The position numbers and the translations under genes are program-made. A stretch of 38,009 nt of DNA, taken from contig JBMZCV010000026.1 in NCBI GenBank assembly GCA_049613665.1, positions 1 to 38,009 of the forward strand, read 5' to 3'. Shown here piece after piece: positions 7,533-15,937 of this stretch. The notes under the pieces were generated by a model. The model had not been told where the DNA came from and ran no database searches. It saw nothing but the letters and a program-made list of their open reading frames with translations. The stretch comes from JBMZCV01 sp049613665 (lineage in GTDB: Bacteria > Bacteroidota > Bacteroidia > Chitinophagales > UBA2359). The stretch's first letter is position 1; every line of letters starts with the position of its first letter.

Positions 7533-8420
7533 TTATCTTATTAGTTTTTTCAAATTTTCTTTCAAAGCTTTTTTTTCTGGTTCAGTCAAATTTTCAGTAT
7601 AATCTAAAAACTTAACTGCAAACTTTCGTAAAGCATTATTAAACCATTTTTCATTATTTTTAGTGCTTTTCGCCTGAACAATTCGAAGCCAATCTTTAGC
7701 TAAAAAGTCTTGCCAATCATTTAATAATATTATCTTTTTCTGATTTAATTCGGTAATATTTTCAACACTTAAAATTTGGTCGTTTACCTTTCGATATTTT
7801 TTATTCCAATTTTCTAAAGTTTTATAACTTATCTGTGGTCTAGGACTTCTATCTGGAAAAGGCAATTTGTTGGTAATACTATTCAAATAATATCCTGTTG
7901 CTACTGAAACATTATTTTTTGTTCGTTTTACAAAAATTACCCACTCAAATGGTGTAACTTGTTGCACACTTGAGCCTGGTATGTTATTATTTTTCGTAGA
8001 TTTAAGTTCTACTGCTTCAAAGTAAGTACAGTTTCCATCTGTAATTTCCAGATATAAATCAGGATTAGTATAAATAGACCTTTTTGAATTGGCAATATGT
8101 TGTTTTTGTTCATCATTGATTTCTTTGGGCAACAAAACATTAACAATTTTATATTTATGTAAATTTGCAACATTAATGGTATAACTTTCCGAGTCAATTT
8201 TTATATTTAGCTGTTTTAAATAGCTTGATTTAATATTATTATTTTGACTGATATACTGCTTAAAATACTTTTTCAAATATTCATCTGTATTAGCTTCCGC
8301 AGATTGAAATTTTATATTTTGAAGCTTGTTGTCTAAGGAAGCATTGAGTTGTTTTTCGAGTTCATAAAAATATACCAGTAAAAAAGAATTCAGTAAGTTG
8401 GGTTTCTTGTGTATTTTCAT
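7533..8420 (-). CDS. Type II restriction endonuclease (PD-(D/E)xK type) paired with the m5C methyltransferase
   Basis: The 295-residue product lies 5 nt behind the methyltransferase stop codon when translated from the ATG at 8420; a longer frame from 8450 would overlap the methyltransferase. A PD-(D/E)xK active site is visible: P120-D121 in YTNPDLYLEI and E138-L-K140 in FEAVELKST, 16 residues apart. The region after it (NNIPGSSVQQVTPFEWVIFV) fits a core strand and helix of that fold. The C-terminal third is basic and helical. The recognition sequence cannot be read from the protein. Gene order and tight spacing say it is the cutting partner of the methyltransferase. I do not recognise a specific named family with certainty. 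Confidence 0.85.
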   Translation of the reverse strand: MKIHKKPNLLNSFLLVYFYELEKQLNASLDNKLQNIKFQSAEANTDEYLKKYFKQYISQNNNIKSSYLKQLNIKIDSESYTINVANLHKYKIVNVLLPKEINDEQKQHIANSKRSIYTNPDLYLEITDGNCTYFEAVELKSTKNNNIPGSSVQQVTPFEWVIFVKRTKNNVSVATGYYLNSITNKLPFPDRSPRPQISYKTLENWNKKYRKVNDQILSVENITELNQKKIILLNDWQDFLAKDWLRIVQAKSTKNNEKWFNNALRKFAVKFLDYTENLTEPEKKALKENLKKLIR

Positions 8421-8425
8421 TTGAT

Positions 8426-9700
8426 TTACTTTTTGAAATAAAAAGACCAATTCGCTTCAATTTTTTTAGCTATATGGTAAGCCAAAAGCGGCGGAACTGC
8501 ATTACCTACTAACTTATAGCCAACCGATGGACTAACTGCAAATTTTTTCCCTTTCTTATTGCTTGGAATTACAAAATTAAAATTATCAGGAAATGTCTGT
8601 ATTCTTGCACATTCTCTCAAAGTTAAACGTCTTTCTTTTTTTCCTGCTTCTATTTCATCAATTATTTTACCTCCATTTTCAATGCTTAACCTTCTAAATT
8701 CGATATTACCATGATGTTCGGCTCGAATAGTTGGTGCTAGTTTATCTAAAGATATTTCTTTTTGCCCTTGACAATGTTTGCCCATAAACTTTGCCTTTGA
8801 ATAATATGTTTGTGACAAATCATTTGTTTCACTAGGTTCTACTAAGTCTTTTAAAACTTCTCTACTTTTTGTAAATGGCTTCATTAAATCTTGATGCGGC
8901 AAATAGCATATCTTATCATTTAGCTTGTGAGTAGGTATTGGATAAGGACTATATTTTTCTGGAATGTTTTTTTTTGAAAGTGTCTCTAATGCTTTTTTTG
9001 TTAATGCCGATTTTTTGAAACCGATAAAAATAATGCGTTGTCTTGATTGCGGTACTCCATAAGCTCCTGAATGTAAAATTTTTGGAGCTAATACTAAATA
9101 TCCATCTCCATTTATATTTGAAAAGTCAGTTTGAATAAGCTCTTTTATCTTTCCTAAATTTGCTAATCCTTTCACATTTTCTGCAATAAAAATATTGGGT
9201 AATGTTATTTCAATTACCTCTTTCATCCACATATACAACTTCCCTCTTGTTTCAAGGGTTGGAATAGCAGTAGTTATCAAGTTTCCATGATGGTCTTTAT
9301 GAGAATTTAACCCCTTTCTTTTTCCTGCAATGCTAAAATCTTGGCAAGGGAAACCGCCTGTTACAACATCAATATTTTTTGGAAAAATAGCACGATTACC
9401 TTTTTTGTATTCTTTTACAATATCTACAATACTACCTACTCGGAAAGTACCATTTAAATCATATCCTCTTTTTTGAGAAAAATAATTATTCCAAGCAATT
9501 TTAGCTTGCTTATTAATATCATTGGCAAACTTTGTTTCAAAAAAAGTCTCTTTTAAAAAAAAAGAAAAACCATCTTCTTTTTCAATCCAATCATTGCTTA
9601 TTTTGAGGTTAATAGTAGCTTTAGGAACTTTAAAGCCGCCCTCAAATCCAATATCCATGCCACCACATCCAGAAAAAAGTGATAAAAGATTTTTTTTCAT
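8426..9700 (-). CDS. DNA (cytosine-5) methyltransferase of a type II R-M system
   Basis: The 424-residue protein has all main C5-methyltransferase motifs in order: motif I LLSLFSGCGGMDIGFEGG (residues 5-22), motif IV GGFPCQDFS with catalytic Cys119, motif VI ENVKGL (174-179), motif VIII QSRQRIIFIG (218-227), motif IX RRLTLRECARIQTFPD, and motif X VGNAVPPLLAYHIAKKI. The target-recognition region lies between VIII and IX. It protects host sites from the downstream endonuclease. I chose ATG 9700 because motif I starts right after it; the open frame reaches upstream to 9790 with sequence that looks non-coding (Leu/Phe/Tyr-rich). Confidence 0.96.
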   Translation of the reverse strand: MKKNLLSLFSGCGGMDIGFEGGFKVPKATINLKISNDWIEKEDGFSFFLKETFFETKFANDINKQAKIAWNNYFSQKRGYDLNGTFRVGSIVDIVKEYKKGNRAIFPKNIDVVTGGFPCQDFSIAGKRKGLNSHKDHHGNLITTAIPTLETRGKLYMWMKEVIEITLPNIFIAENVKGLANLGKIKELIQTDFSNINGDGYLVLAPKILHSGAYGVPQSRQRIIFIGFKKSALTKKALETLSKKNIPEKYSPYPIPTHKLNDKICYLPHQDLMKPFTKSREVLKDLVEPSETNDLSQTYYSKAKFMGKHCQGQKEISLDKLAPTIRAEHHGNIEFRRLSIENGGKIIDEIEAGKKERRLTLRECARIQTFPDNFNFVIPSNKKGKKFAVSPSVGYKLVGNAVPPLLAYHIAKKIEANWSFYFKK

Positions 9701-9832
9701 TTTTAGAGATTTAGTCAAAAAAGAGAAATAAAATAATTCAAAATATAAAATTGCATTATTATTTTCATACAAAGAAGTTAGAAATCCCAATTTAGATTAA
9801 AAAAATGTTTTTTCAAAGTTTAGGTTTCAATT

Positions 9833-10255
9833 TTAATCTTTCTTCTCATATTCACGCCGTATAGATTTAGAATCTAAAACCTTAACGCTCATATTTTGCT
9901 GGCCAATACATTTTATTTCCCATTTTTCAATAATTTCGCCACCCCAATATTTGTACTGCATACTGATTTTAGATGAACCTATTTTTTGCCATGTACCTTC
10001 ATTATTTCCATAAGAAATAGGTGGCGTTCCACACCAACCAATATTTTGCCTTATTATCATCTTTCCATTTTTTTTAAATTGAAAACCTCCTTTGTTCTGT
10101 ACCAAAGCTTTTTCTTTGCTATATTCATAAATAGCATTTTGGAAATCTGAAAAAATCCATACGCCAACAATTTTTTTATTCATTTTGCGATGCGTACTAA
10201 ATGATAACAAGGAAAATGAAATAAGCAGAATAATTCCAATCTTTAAAGCTTTCAT
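9833..10255 (-). CDS. Small secreted protein of unknown function
   Basis: The 140-residue product begins with a typical Sec signal peptide (Lys, then LKIGIILLISFSLLSFS) and has a mature part rich in beta-type sequence: IVGVWIFSDF, GGFQFKKNGKMII, GWCGTPPISY, GTWQKIG, ISMQYKYWGG. The GVW start and the later GTW strand recall lipocalin-like or calycin-like small secreted proteins of Bacteroidota. Cysteines in GWCGTPP and EIKCIGQ could form a disulphide. No lipoprotein box is present. It sits alone between the R-M pair and copy B of the dispersed repeat. Function is not assignable. Confidence 0.75.
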   Translation of the reverse strand: MKALKIGIILLISFSLLSFSTHRKMNKKIVGVWIFSDFQNAIYEYSKEKALVQNKGGFQFKKNGKMIIRQNIGWCGTPPISYGNNEGTWQKIGSSKISMQYKYWGGEIIEKWEIKCIGQQNMSVKVLDSKSIRREYEKKD

Positions 10256-10257
10256 AA

Positions 10258-10370
10258 TTAAGTACTATTTAATAAAGCATTCGTTTAGTGGCTAACGCAT
10301 TGACATTCAAGGTGTTAGCTTGTTCTGAAATACCCAAAAACTTCTGAACGATTACTTAATTGATTAAATA
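10258..10370 (+). repeat. Dispersed palindromic repeat, copy B
   Basis: Starts with AAGTACTATTTAATAAAG, contains the core GGCTAACGCATTGACATTCA and GGTGTTAGCTTG, and ends AAATACCCAAAAACTTCTGA. The last 75 nt match the reverse complement of 13307-13376 at roughly four bases in five. The MSEP-CTERM gene lies between these two inverted copies. Confidence 0.8.
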
Positions 10371-10460
10371 TTTTTAAAAGTAACTAAAGCAATATATCGC
10401 ATTTTTTCGAAAAAAGCAAAACAAAAACAATCCAACCACTTATCTCAGCTTAGATTCTGT

Positions 10461-13274
10461 TCAGGTTGTTGATATTCTCGCATTTTTTCGTTTCCGATAC
10501 CAGCCTATCAATAGTAGCAGAATCATCAAAACAAATAAGTTAGGCTCGCTCATACTTTGCGTATCTTCTCCGAGGTCTAACGCCTTATTTCCAGCCAAAA
10601 CCTGTGCTTGTTTCTTTTTCAAGAGTGCTTTTTGGGCTTCATTTTCTACCACCAAATAAGAAGTAACAGGCGACATAATTCGTGACATAAAGCTATATTT
10701 TACCAAATCTAACCATTCTCTATTAGAGTTTTCGGGATGCAAAATTTGAGACCTCCATTTTCCTTGCATTTCCAAAGCCGTTGACCATTGTTTTTCTGAA
10801 ATTTCTTTTTCTTTCATTTCAAAAATATCAGATTTCAAAATGATACTTGCTTTTTCATTGTCAGGAAGATAAGCAATCGTGTTGTCTTTGAGCTGATATT
10901 CTAAAACAACTTGGTCAAAAGACAAAGTTTTGTTTTCTTCAATAGGTTTAGAAGGGTTTGAAAGCAAAGAATGCACGTTTAAATACTCATTTTCGTCAAG
11001 GTCGTAAAACACAGTACTCTCTGGAAAAGCAAAATGCCAGTCTGCAAAGTTTTTATCAAAAATGCCCTTGTAGAGATTATCTGTTACCACAACGATAACA
11101 GGAAAGCTATTTGTTGGCGATTTGTAAGCCTCAAACAAAACGGATTTGATGCCTCTCTCTGTATAAAAACCACCTTCAAAGTCTTGATTTTGAAATTGCT
11201 CTTGCCAATTTTCTTTAAACGACATGGTAGTAACATAGCTATTTACAAAACTAATCTTTGCATCTGTGGCTAAGTTTTTATACTTTTTTGAGATATTTTC
11301 GATGCGACTCGTAAACTCAGAAACCTTAAATTCGTCGCTTGCATCTACTACAAAATGGAAATAAGGCTTTCGCTTTATTTGCTTCAAAGTTTGCTTTTGT
11401 TGAGCAGAAACATAAACCATATTTTCGTTTTCAAAAGCTGTTTTCTGCACCATATCTGTTTCTCCGAGTTGAATGGTATAGCCATCAAAATCTAGCTGAA
11501 TTGGCTCTTTATGCAACAACTCAATGCCTGTTTTTCTAGTCTCATTTTTTAAAAATGGAAAAACTCTAAATGCTACTTTATTCCCTGTCAAATAATATAA
11601 TATTCCAGGGTCTCTGTTTTCATTTCTGATGCTCGAAAAAATCCACATCGCTGTTTTCTTTTCTGCCAAAATTCCCATTTCTTTTTTATCGCCCACATAC
11701 AAATAGTAGTCGCTAATCCAAGCACCTTCAGGCAGTTCTAGTGTAGTTGCATATTCCGAAAAACGAGTTCTTTCGTTATGATTTGTTATTTCTAAATCAA
11801 TCCAACTTCTCCACGCATTTTGAGCAGTATCAAAAGTACTGTTTACTGAAATGTCGCTTATTTCAACCTCGTCATTTCGAATATTTTCTCGCCTAATATT
11901 AATAGGAATATTATCGAAAAATATATTTTCTATCGTATTTATTTTCGTGTTCGACAAAATCAAATTATCAAGCACCAACCAATTGAAATAAGCCGATAAA
12001 TAAGGCTGTTGAGTTCCAAAAATGCCTCCTCTGTTATTTTCCTTGTGGCTTTTGACGACATTTAGCGTTTTTTGAAGCGAAGCCTTGTTGATGCTATAAG
12101 ATTTTGAGTAGTCTGGATTATAAATATAATCGAGTGTTTTGTTCAAGGTGTTGGCATCTTTCAAATAATTTGCGGTAATAAGAAAAGGAATCACCAAAAA
12201 ACCCACCATAGACGCTGTCCAGATGAAAGTATCAGAATAGCGTGTTTTTAGAAATTGAATATCTTTTGACAGCTCATTTATGTGTAAAACAAATAGCATC
12301 AATGGCGTAAGCATCAAAAATCCTGTTCCGATGGCTACAAGTGCAATAATAGAAAGTGGCAAAAATGGCAGAAAAACAAGGAAAAAATAGAAGGTATAAG
12401 CAAAGGTTAGGCTTCTTCCAAAAAACAAATACAAACGATGTTTTTTATTTTCCATAGCAGGCCAGCAAACAAATAAGCCGTTTACGATTGCCAAAATATA
12501 AAACCAATAACTGTTAAAGTCGCCAAAAATACCAGATTCTTTAATGTTAAATTCGTTAAACAAATGGCCATTATTTACGGCTAATCCAATGAGCGGCAAA
12601 ATAATAGCGATTGGCACTTTCCACAATAATTGATATTTTTGCAATACTTCTTCCTTTTTGGTAGCAAGAATAAAAATGCCTCGAATAAAGAAAAATAGAA
12701 AAAGTAGTGTTCCAATAATAATAAATATCACTAAAGCATGTCGGCTAAAATTGCGGTTTAAAGGCTGCCAAAAAGGTAGTATGAGTTGAGAAAACACATA
12801 CCAACTAATGGGAATAACAAAAGCAATTAAAAAATTGCTCAAAACTGTTCTATCTTTTGTTTCACTCGTAAAATGCACCACCAATACAAATAATGAATAG
12901 GCAAGTGTTGGCATCAGAAAAGTGCCTGCATATATCATTAAATTTCCAGACAACATCCATTGTGGTATCGAAAAAGGTACTATATCTTCGGAATAATAAC
13001 CGTATAAATAAAGGTATGGAATGTAGGTGAGCAAGGCAGCAAAACCATAATAAGGCGAAACATTTTTCTTTTTGATACTCAAATAAACGCCATAAATTAA
13101 ACTTAGGCTTCCGAGTATGCCCAATGTATAACCAAACTTTTTCCAAAGCTGAATACTCTCTGGTTTTAGCAGACTTTTGATGATATTGTAATCTCCATAA
13201 AAGAGAAAAAACAATACGATAATCGGCAGTGTATTTACAATAAATATCCATTTTGGACGAAGTAAGTTTTGCAT
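10461..13274 (-). CDS. MSEP-CTERM protein: polytopic membrane protein with VIT-like domain and exosortase sorting tail
   Basis: The 937-residue product has about ten hydrophobic membrane segments in its first ~370 residues. A region around residues 460-620 reads like a VIT domain (LELPEGAWISDYYLYVGDKK, then AEKKTAMWIFSSI), and a FHFVVDASDEF segment with a Rossmann-like pattern resembles a von Willebrand A-type domain. The C-terminal end is a sorting signal: MSEP at residues 908-911, a hydrophobic stretch, then RKRK. That signal is the hallmark of MSEP-CTERM proteins, which occur beside exosortase K as its dedicated substrate. The exosortase gene lies upstream on the same strand, 334 nt away with a terminator-like hairpin between them. 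The pair presumably cleaves and relocates this protein at the cell envelope. The biological task of the system is not known to me. Confidence 0.9.
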   Translation of the reverse strand: MQNLLRPKWIFIVNTLPIIVLFFLFYGDYNIIKSLLKPESIQLWKKFGYTLGILGSLSLIYGVYLSIKKKNVSPYYGFAALLTYIPYLYLYGYYSEDIVPFSIPQWMLSGNLMIYAGTFLMPTLAYSLFVLVVHFTSETKDRTVLSNFLIAFVIPISWYVFSQLILPFWQPLNRNFSRHALVIFIIIGTLLFLFFFIRGIFILATKKEEVLQKYQLLWKVPIAIILPLIGLAVNNGHLFNEFNIKESGIFGDFNSYWFYILAIVNGLFVCWPAMENKKHRLYLFFGRSLTFAYTFYFFLVFLPFLPLSIIALVAIGTGFLMLTPLMLFVLHINELSKDIQFLKTRYSDTFIWTASMVGFLVIPFLITANYLKDANTLNKTLDYIYNPDYSKSYSINKASLQKTLNVVKSHKENNRGGIFGTQQPYLSAYFNWLVLDNLILSNTKINTIENIFFDNIPINIRRENIRNDEVEISDISVNSTFDTAQNAWRSWIDLEITNHNERTRFSEYATTLELPEGAWISDYYLYVGDKKEMGILAEKKTAMWIFSSIRNENRDPGILYYLTGNKVAFRVFPFLKNETRKTGIELLHKEPIQLDFDGYTIQLGETDMVQKTAFENENMVYVSAQQKQTLKQIKRKPYFHFVVDASDEFKVSEFTSRIENISKKYKNLATDAKISFVNSYVTTMSFKENWQEQFQNQDFEGGFYTERGIKSVLFEAYKSPTNSFPVIVVVTDNLYKGIFDKNFADWHFAFPESTVFYDLDENEYLNVHSLLSNPSKPIEENKTLSFDQVVLEYQLKDNTIAYLPDNEKASIILKSDIFEMKEKEISEKQWSTALEMQGKWRSQILHPENSNREWLDLVKYSFMSRIMSPVTSYLVVENEAQKALLKKKQAQVLAGNKALDLGEDTQSMSEPNLFVLMILLLLIGWYRKRKNARISTT

Positions 13275-13306
13275 TTAAATGTTTTTTTATGACTGTTTAG
13301 CAAACT

Positions 13307-13376
13307 ATTGAGGAGTCGTTCAGAAGTTTTTAGGTATTTGGTTGAAGCTAACACGCTGATTGTCAATGCGTTAGCA
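13307..13376 (-). repeat. Dispersed palindromic repeat, copy C (inverted relative to B)
   Basis: On the minus strand it reads GCTAACGCATTGACAATCAG, then CGTGTTAGCTTCAACC, then AAATACCTAAAAACTTCTGA, closely matching copy B. It fills the upstream region of the MSEP-CTERM gene, 31 nt from its start codon. The rest of the interval 13377-13568 is very T-rich and shows no convincing gene. Confidence 0.8.
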
Positions 13377-13568
13377 ACAAATTAGATTTTTTTGCAACTA
13401 TTTCCGCTTTGAAATAAAAGGAATAACAAAACCATTATTTATTCTTTTTTTGTATCAACAATTTTTTTTTAATCAAAAGTTTAAACATATTATTTTTTTT
13501 AGGCTAAGAAGACCAATATTTCCTATTTTATGGCCTTTTGAACTGAAAAATAGTATGTTTTCCCTACC

Positions 13569-13592
13569 AAAAAAGGTTTCTTTTATTAAACC
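13569..13592 (-). terminator. Short terminator-like hairpin after exosortase K
   Basis: On the minus strand GGTTT pairs with AAACC around an eight-base loop and is followed by TTTTTTGG. It lies just after the xrtK stop codon. If active, it would separate or reduce transcription of the downstream MSEP-CTERM gene. The five-base-pair stem is short, so confidence is limited. Confidence 0.45.
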
Positions 13593-13608
13593 GAGAATGG
13601 CTGATTTT

Positions 13609-14157
13609 TTAGTTAAATTGATATTTTTGAAGAATTTTTTCGGCTATCAAATATATCAAAATCAAAAACACTAAGTTGGTTAGAATGCCAATGCTTTCGT
13701 GAATAATTGGCTGCTTGATATGGAATGTCGAAATGCTAGGATTTAATAGCACAATAGAAGCAAAAATTCGTGAGCTATTCACAAAAATTGTTAGTAGATA
13801 TGCTGCTATAAAGCAAAAAACAAAAGCCGAAACTTTATGAATAGTTTTATTAAAATAATTTACACTCAAAAAAGTCAGCATTAAAAAACACAGTAGCCAA
13901 AAGTTGAAACCCGAACAAGATTTATTGATTACGATATTGAGTTGTGCATAATAATAGCCATTTTCGATACTGTAAATGGACTGCAAACCCGTCAATATTT
14001 CAACTAGCTTGTTTGTCGGCTGGAGCAAAAAATTTAAATCATTGGTATCAGCAATAGTATATCCAAATTTCAATAACACAAATAAGGCCATTGCTATCAA
14101 ATAATATATTATATTTTTATTTTTTATCACCTTTTTATTTTTTTCTAAAATGCTCAT
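13609..14157 (-). CDS. xrtK: Exosortase K (XrtK), membrane cysteine transpeptidase-like sorting enzyme
   Basis: The 182-residue protein is strongly hydrophobic, with about five membrane helices. It carries the exosortase catalytic residues in the usual places: Cys81 in NKSCSGFNFW, Arg130 in VNSSRIFAS, and His153 in IIHESIGIL. The short length and the adjacent MSEP-CTERM gene identify it as the XrtK subtype rather than a longer exosortase. It is expected to recognise the MSEP tail in the membrane, cut it, and hand the protein to an envelope acceptor. No other MSEP-type tail is seen in the window, so it appears dedicated to the neighbour. Confidence 0.9.
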   Translation of the reverse strand: MSILEKNKKVIKNKNIIYYLIAMALFVLLKFGYTIADTNDLNFLLQPTNKLVEILTGLQSIYSIENGYYYAQLNIVINKSCSGFNFWLLCFLMLTFLSVNYFNKTIHKVSAFVFCFIAAYLLTIFVNSSRIFASIVLLNPSISTFHIKQPIIHESIGILTNLVFLILIYLIAEKILQKYQFN

Positions 14158-14292
14158 GCCTCTAAAATTGCAATTGTTAGGCCAAACCTACTGCTATTGA
14201 ATAAAAACAATATAAACATGAGATAGCAAAAAAACAAAAAAGGTTGCAAGGTATTTTTTTATACTTTCTTAGCCTCAAAAAGTTTAGAAATA

Positions 14293-14549
14293 TTAAATTT
14301 TATTCAAAAAAGAAAAGACGACAATATCAATTACGAAATTGTCACCTGTAAGCTTTTCGCCATCAAAATCCAATGAGCTAGATTTTACGTCTATTGTTCC
14401 TTCGTGTGAGCCAGCTACTTTGTAGGCTTTCCAAACGACTTTTCTTTCTTTTACGCCTACATTTTTTCGATTGAAACGCTTGAAAATATGAAACTTTGCA
14501 ATAAAAAAGCTACCACCAAAACTGTTGTGCTTACTAATAAATTTTTCAT
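14293..14549 (-). pseudogene. Decayed YceI-family gene (frameshifted and truncated)
   Basis: Starting at the ATG at 14549 the minus strand encodes a signal peptide, MKNLLVSTTVLVVAFLLQSF, which runs into a stop after 30 codons. In a second frame it then reads ERKVVWKAYKVAGSHEGTID, SSSLDFDGEKLTGDNFVID, exactly the first ~45 mature residues of a YceI-like periplasmic lipid-binding protein. A stop at 14293 follows where another ~110 residues would be expected. So there is one frameshift between signal and mature part and a missing C-terminal two thirds. This is directly visible and explains most of the otherwise empty 14158-14712 interval. Confidence 0.8.
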
Positions 14550-14654
14550 TTTTTCATTTTTGAAATAAAATAATAGTGCAAAGTTCAACTTTCTCAATCA
14601 CAATATCTAGAAAAATATTCATAGTATGTTTATTTTTTGCCAACAAAAATAAAA

Positions 14655-14692
14655 AAAGGCACAAAACATTTTTGAAATATTTTGTGCCTTTT
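14655..14692 (-). terminator. Terminator of the unknown membrane protein gene
   Basis: On the minus strand the arm AAAGGCACAAAA pairs with TTTTGTGCCTTT around an A-rich loop and runs into a T7 tract. It follows the stop codon at 14713 by about 20 nt. Confidence 0.85.
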
Positions 14693-14712
14693 TCTTGCGT
14701 TATACTTTATTG

Positions 14713-15891
14713 TTATTGTATCAACTCGTGAAACGGCTCTAAACTACGATTTGCTTTTACGCTATCTATCGCTGTTTCAAGTTCTTTTCTGATTTGTTTT
14801 GGCATATAATAATGGAAAAAACGTCTTTTTTCTATTTCGAAGCTGCTATATTTATCCCTGTCTTCATAATAGACTCTAGGCATAGTTGCACATAAAATTT
14901 GCTCTTGTAAAACGCCAAATAGTTCTTTTGTTTCAGGAGCATCAGCATCAAACTTTGTCATTTGTCGATACACTTCCATAGGCTTTGCATAATACCAATT
15001 TTTCATAGGTTCTATACGCCTGCCATATAAGTATCGTTCTCCTGATTTACAATTATGAATGACTATTTTTTGCAGTATAATTTGTTCCAATGATAGTTTT
15101 TCCTCCTCAGAAAAAGCTTTTTTTAAATCTTTCACTTGCTGAAGTGAACTATTCGTATAATTTTTCTTCAAAGTAGCTACTGTTTTTTCATCAAACTCAA
15201 TGTTATACAACTTTTTTACTCGTTCCAATTCTATTTCTATAAAAGAAAATTGCACTTCAAGAGTTTTGAAATAAACGTCATTCAACATTTTTTGATTGAT
15301 AGTTGTTGTTTGCACGAGCAAAGGCGTTGCCAAAATACAAGCCAATAAGCTATAAATTATCCATTTTTCGGCACGATAAACAAGCCTAACGATAAACCAA
15401 TTTTGCAGAAAAATAACTATCAATACAAGCACAGGAACAAACCAATATTCTTCATAAAAATTTAGTTCGTTGTCATATCCTATTTGCCAAAAAAGAATAA
15501 TTGTAAGATTTGTGCCAAAACGAGCAATAAGCATAATAACTGTCCAAAAAATAAGCAAAATATTTGTTCGTGCTAGTTGTTTTAGCATTTTATCTTTGCG
15601 TCTTTGATGCGTTCTATTATTCATCCATATCCAAATCGCAAGCGAAAGGCCAAGCAAAGCAGAAAGAAAAGCATAAAAATAATTGTAGAAACGAAGTTCG
15701 TGAGCAGGCAAAATAAACAAATCATTTGCAGCAGTCCAAATTCTAAGAAATTCTCTCGAATAATTGAATGTTAGCGAAAGAACGATAGCCGAAATAATGC
15801 CTACAAAAATTCCTGTCCAAAATCTTTGTTTGCCAATATTTTCGACTGAAATTTTTTCTTTTTTAAAGCGAATATTAGCTACGATTTTCAT
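14713..15891 (-). CDS. Unknown five-helix membrane protein with cytoplasmic or periplasmic helical domain
   Basis: I do not recognise this 392-residue protein. The N-terminal half has about five membrane segments: near residues 27-45, 72-90, 110-130, 148-168 and 178-196. The C-terminal half is soluble and helical, with a charged region around FSFIEIELERVKKLYNIEFD, a KDLKKAFSEEEKLSLEQI helix, and a tail rich in Tyr, Arg and Glu. No enzyme motif is evident. It lies on the same strand upstream of the YceI remnant and exosortase K, and downstream of gajB. Its own terminator separates it from the exosortase genes and a 46-nt gap separates it from gajB, so read-through from the Gabija operon is possible. 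It could be a Gabija-associated or exosortase-associated accessory protein, or unrelated. Confidence 0.75.
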   Translation of the reverse strand: MKIVANIRFKKEKISVENIGKQRFWTGIFVGIISAIVLSLTFNYSREFLRIWTAANDLFILPAHELRFYNYFYAFLSALLGLSLAIWIWMNNRTHQRRKDKMLKQLARTNILLIFWTVIMLIARFGTNLTIILFWQIGYDNELNFYEEYWFVPVLVLIVIFLQNWFIVRLVYRAEKWIIYSLLACILATPLLVQTTTINQKMLNDVYFKTLEVQFSFIEIELERVKKLYNIEFDEKTVATLKKNYTNSSLQQVKDLKKAFSEEEKLSLEQIILQKIVIHNCKSGERYLYGRRIEPMKNWYYAKPMEVYRQMTKFDADAPETKELFGVLQEQILCATMPRVYYEDRDKYSSFEIEKRRFFHYYMPKQIRKELETAIDSVKANRSLEPFHELIQ

Positions 15892-15937
15892 GATGTATGT
15901 TTTACTTTACAACGAAAAATGTAGGTAAATAATTCCT

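Noticed and set aside
13450..13674. Open frame of 74 codons on the plus strand downstream of the repeat copy C
   Set aside because: It is Phe-rich sequence from T tracts, overlaps the 3' end of xrtK and has no recognisable feature.
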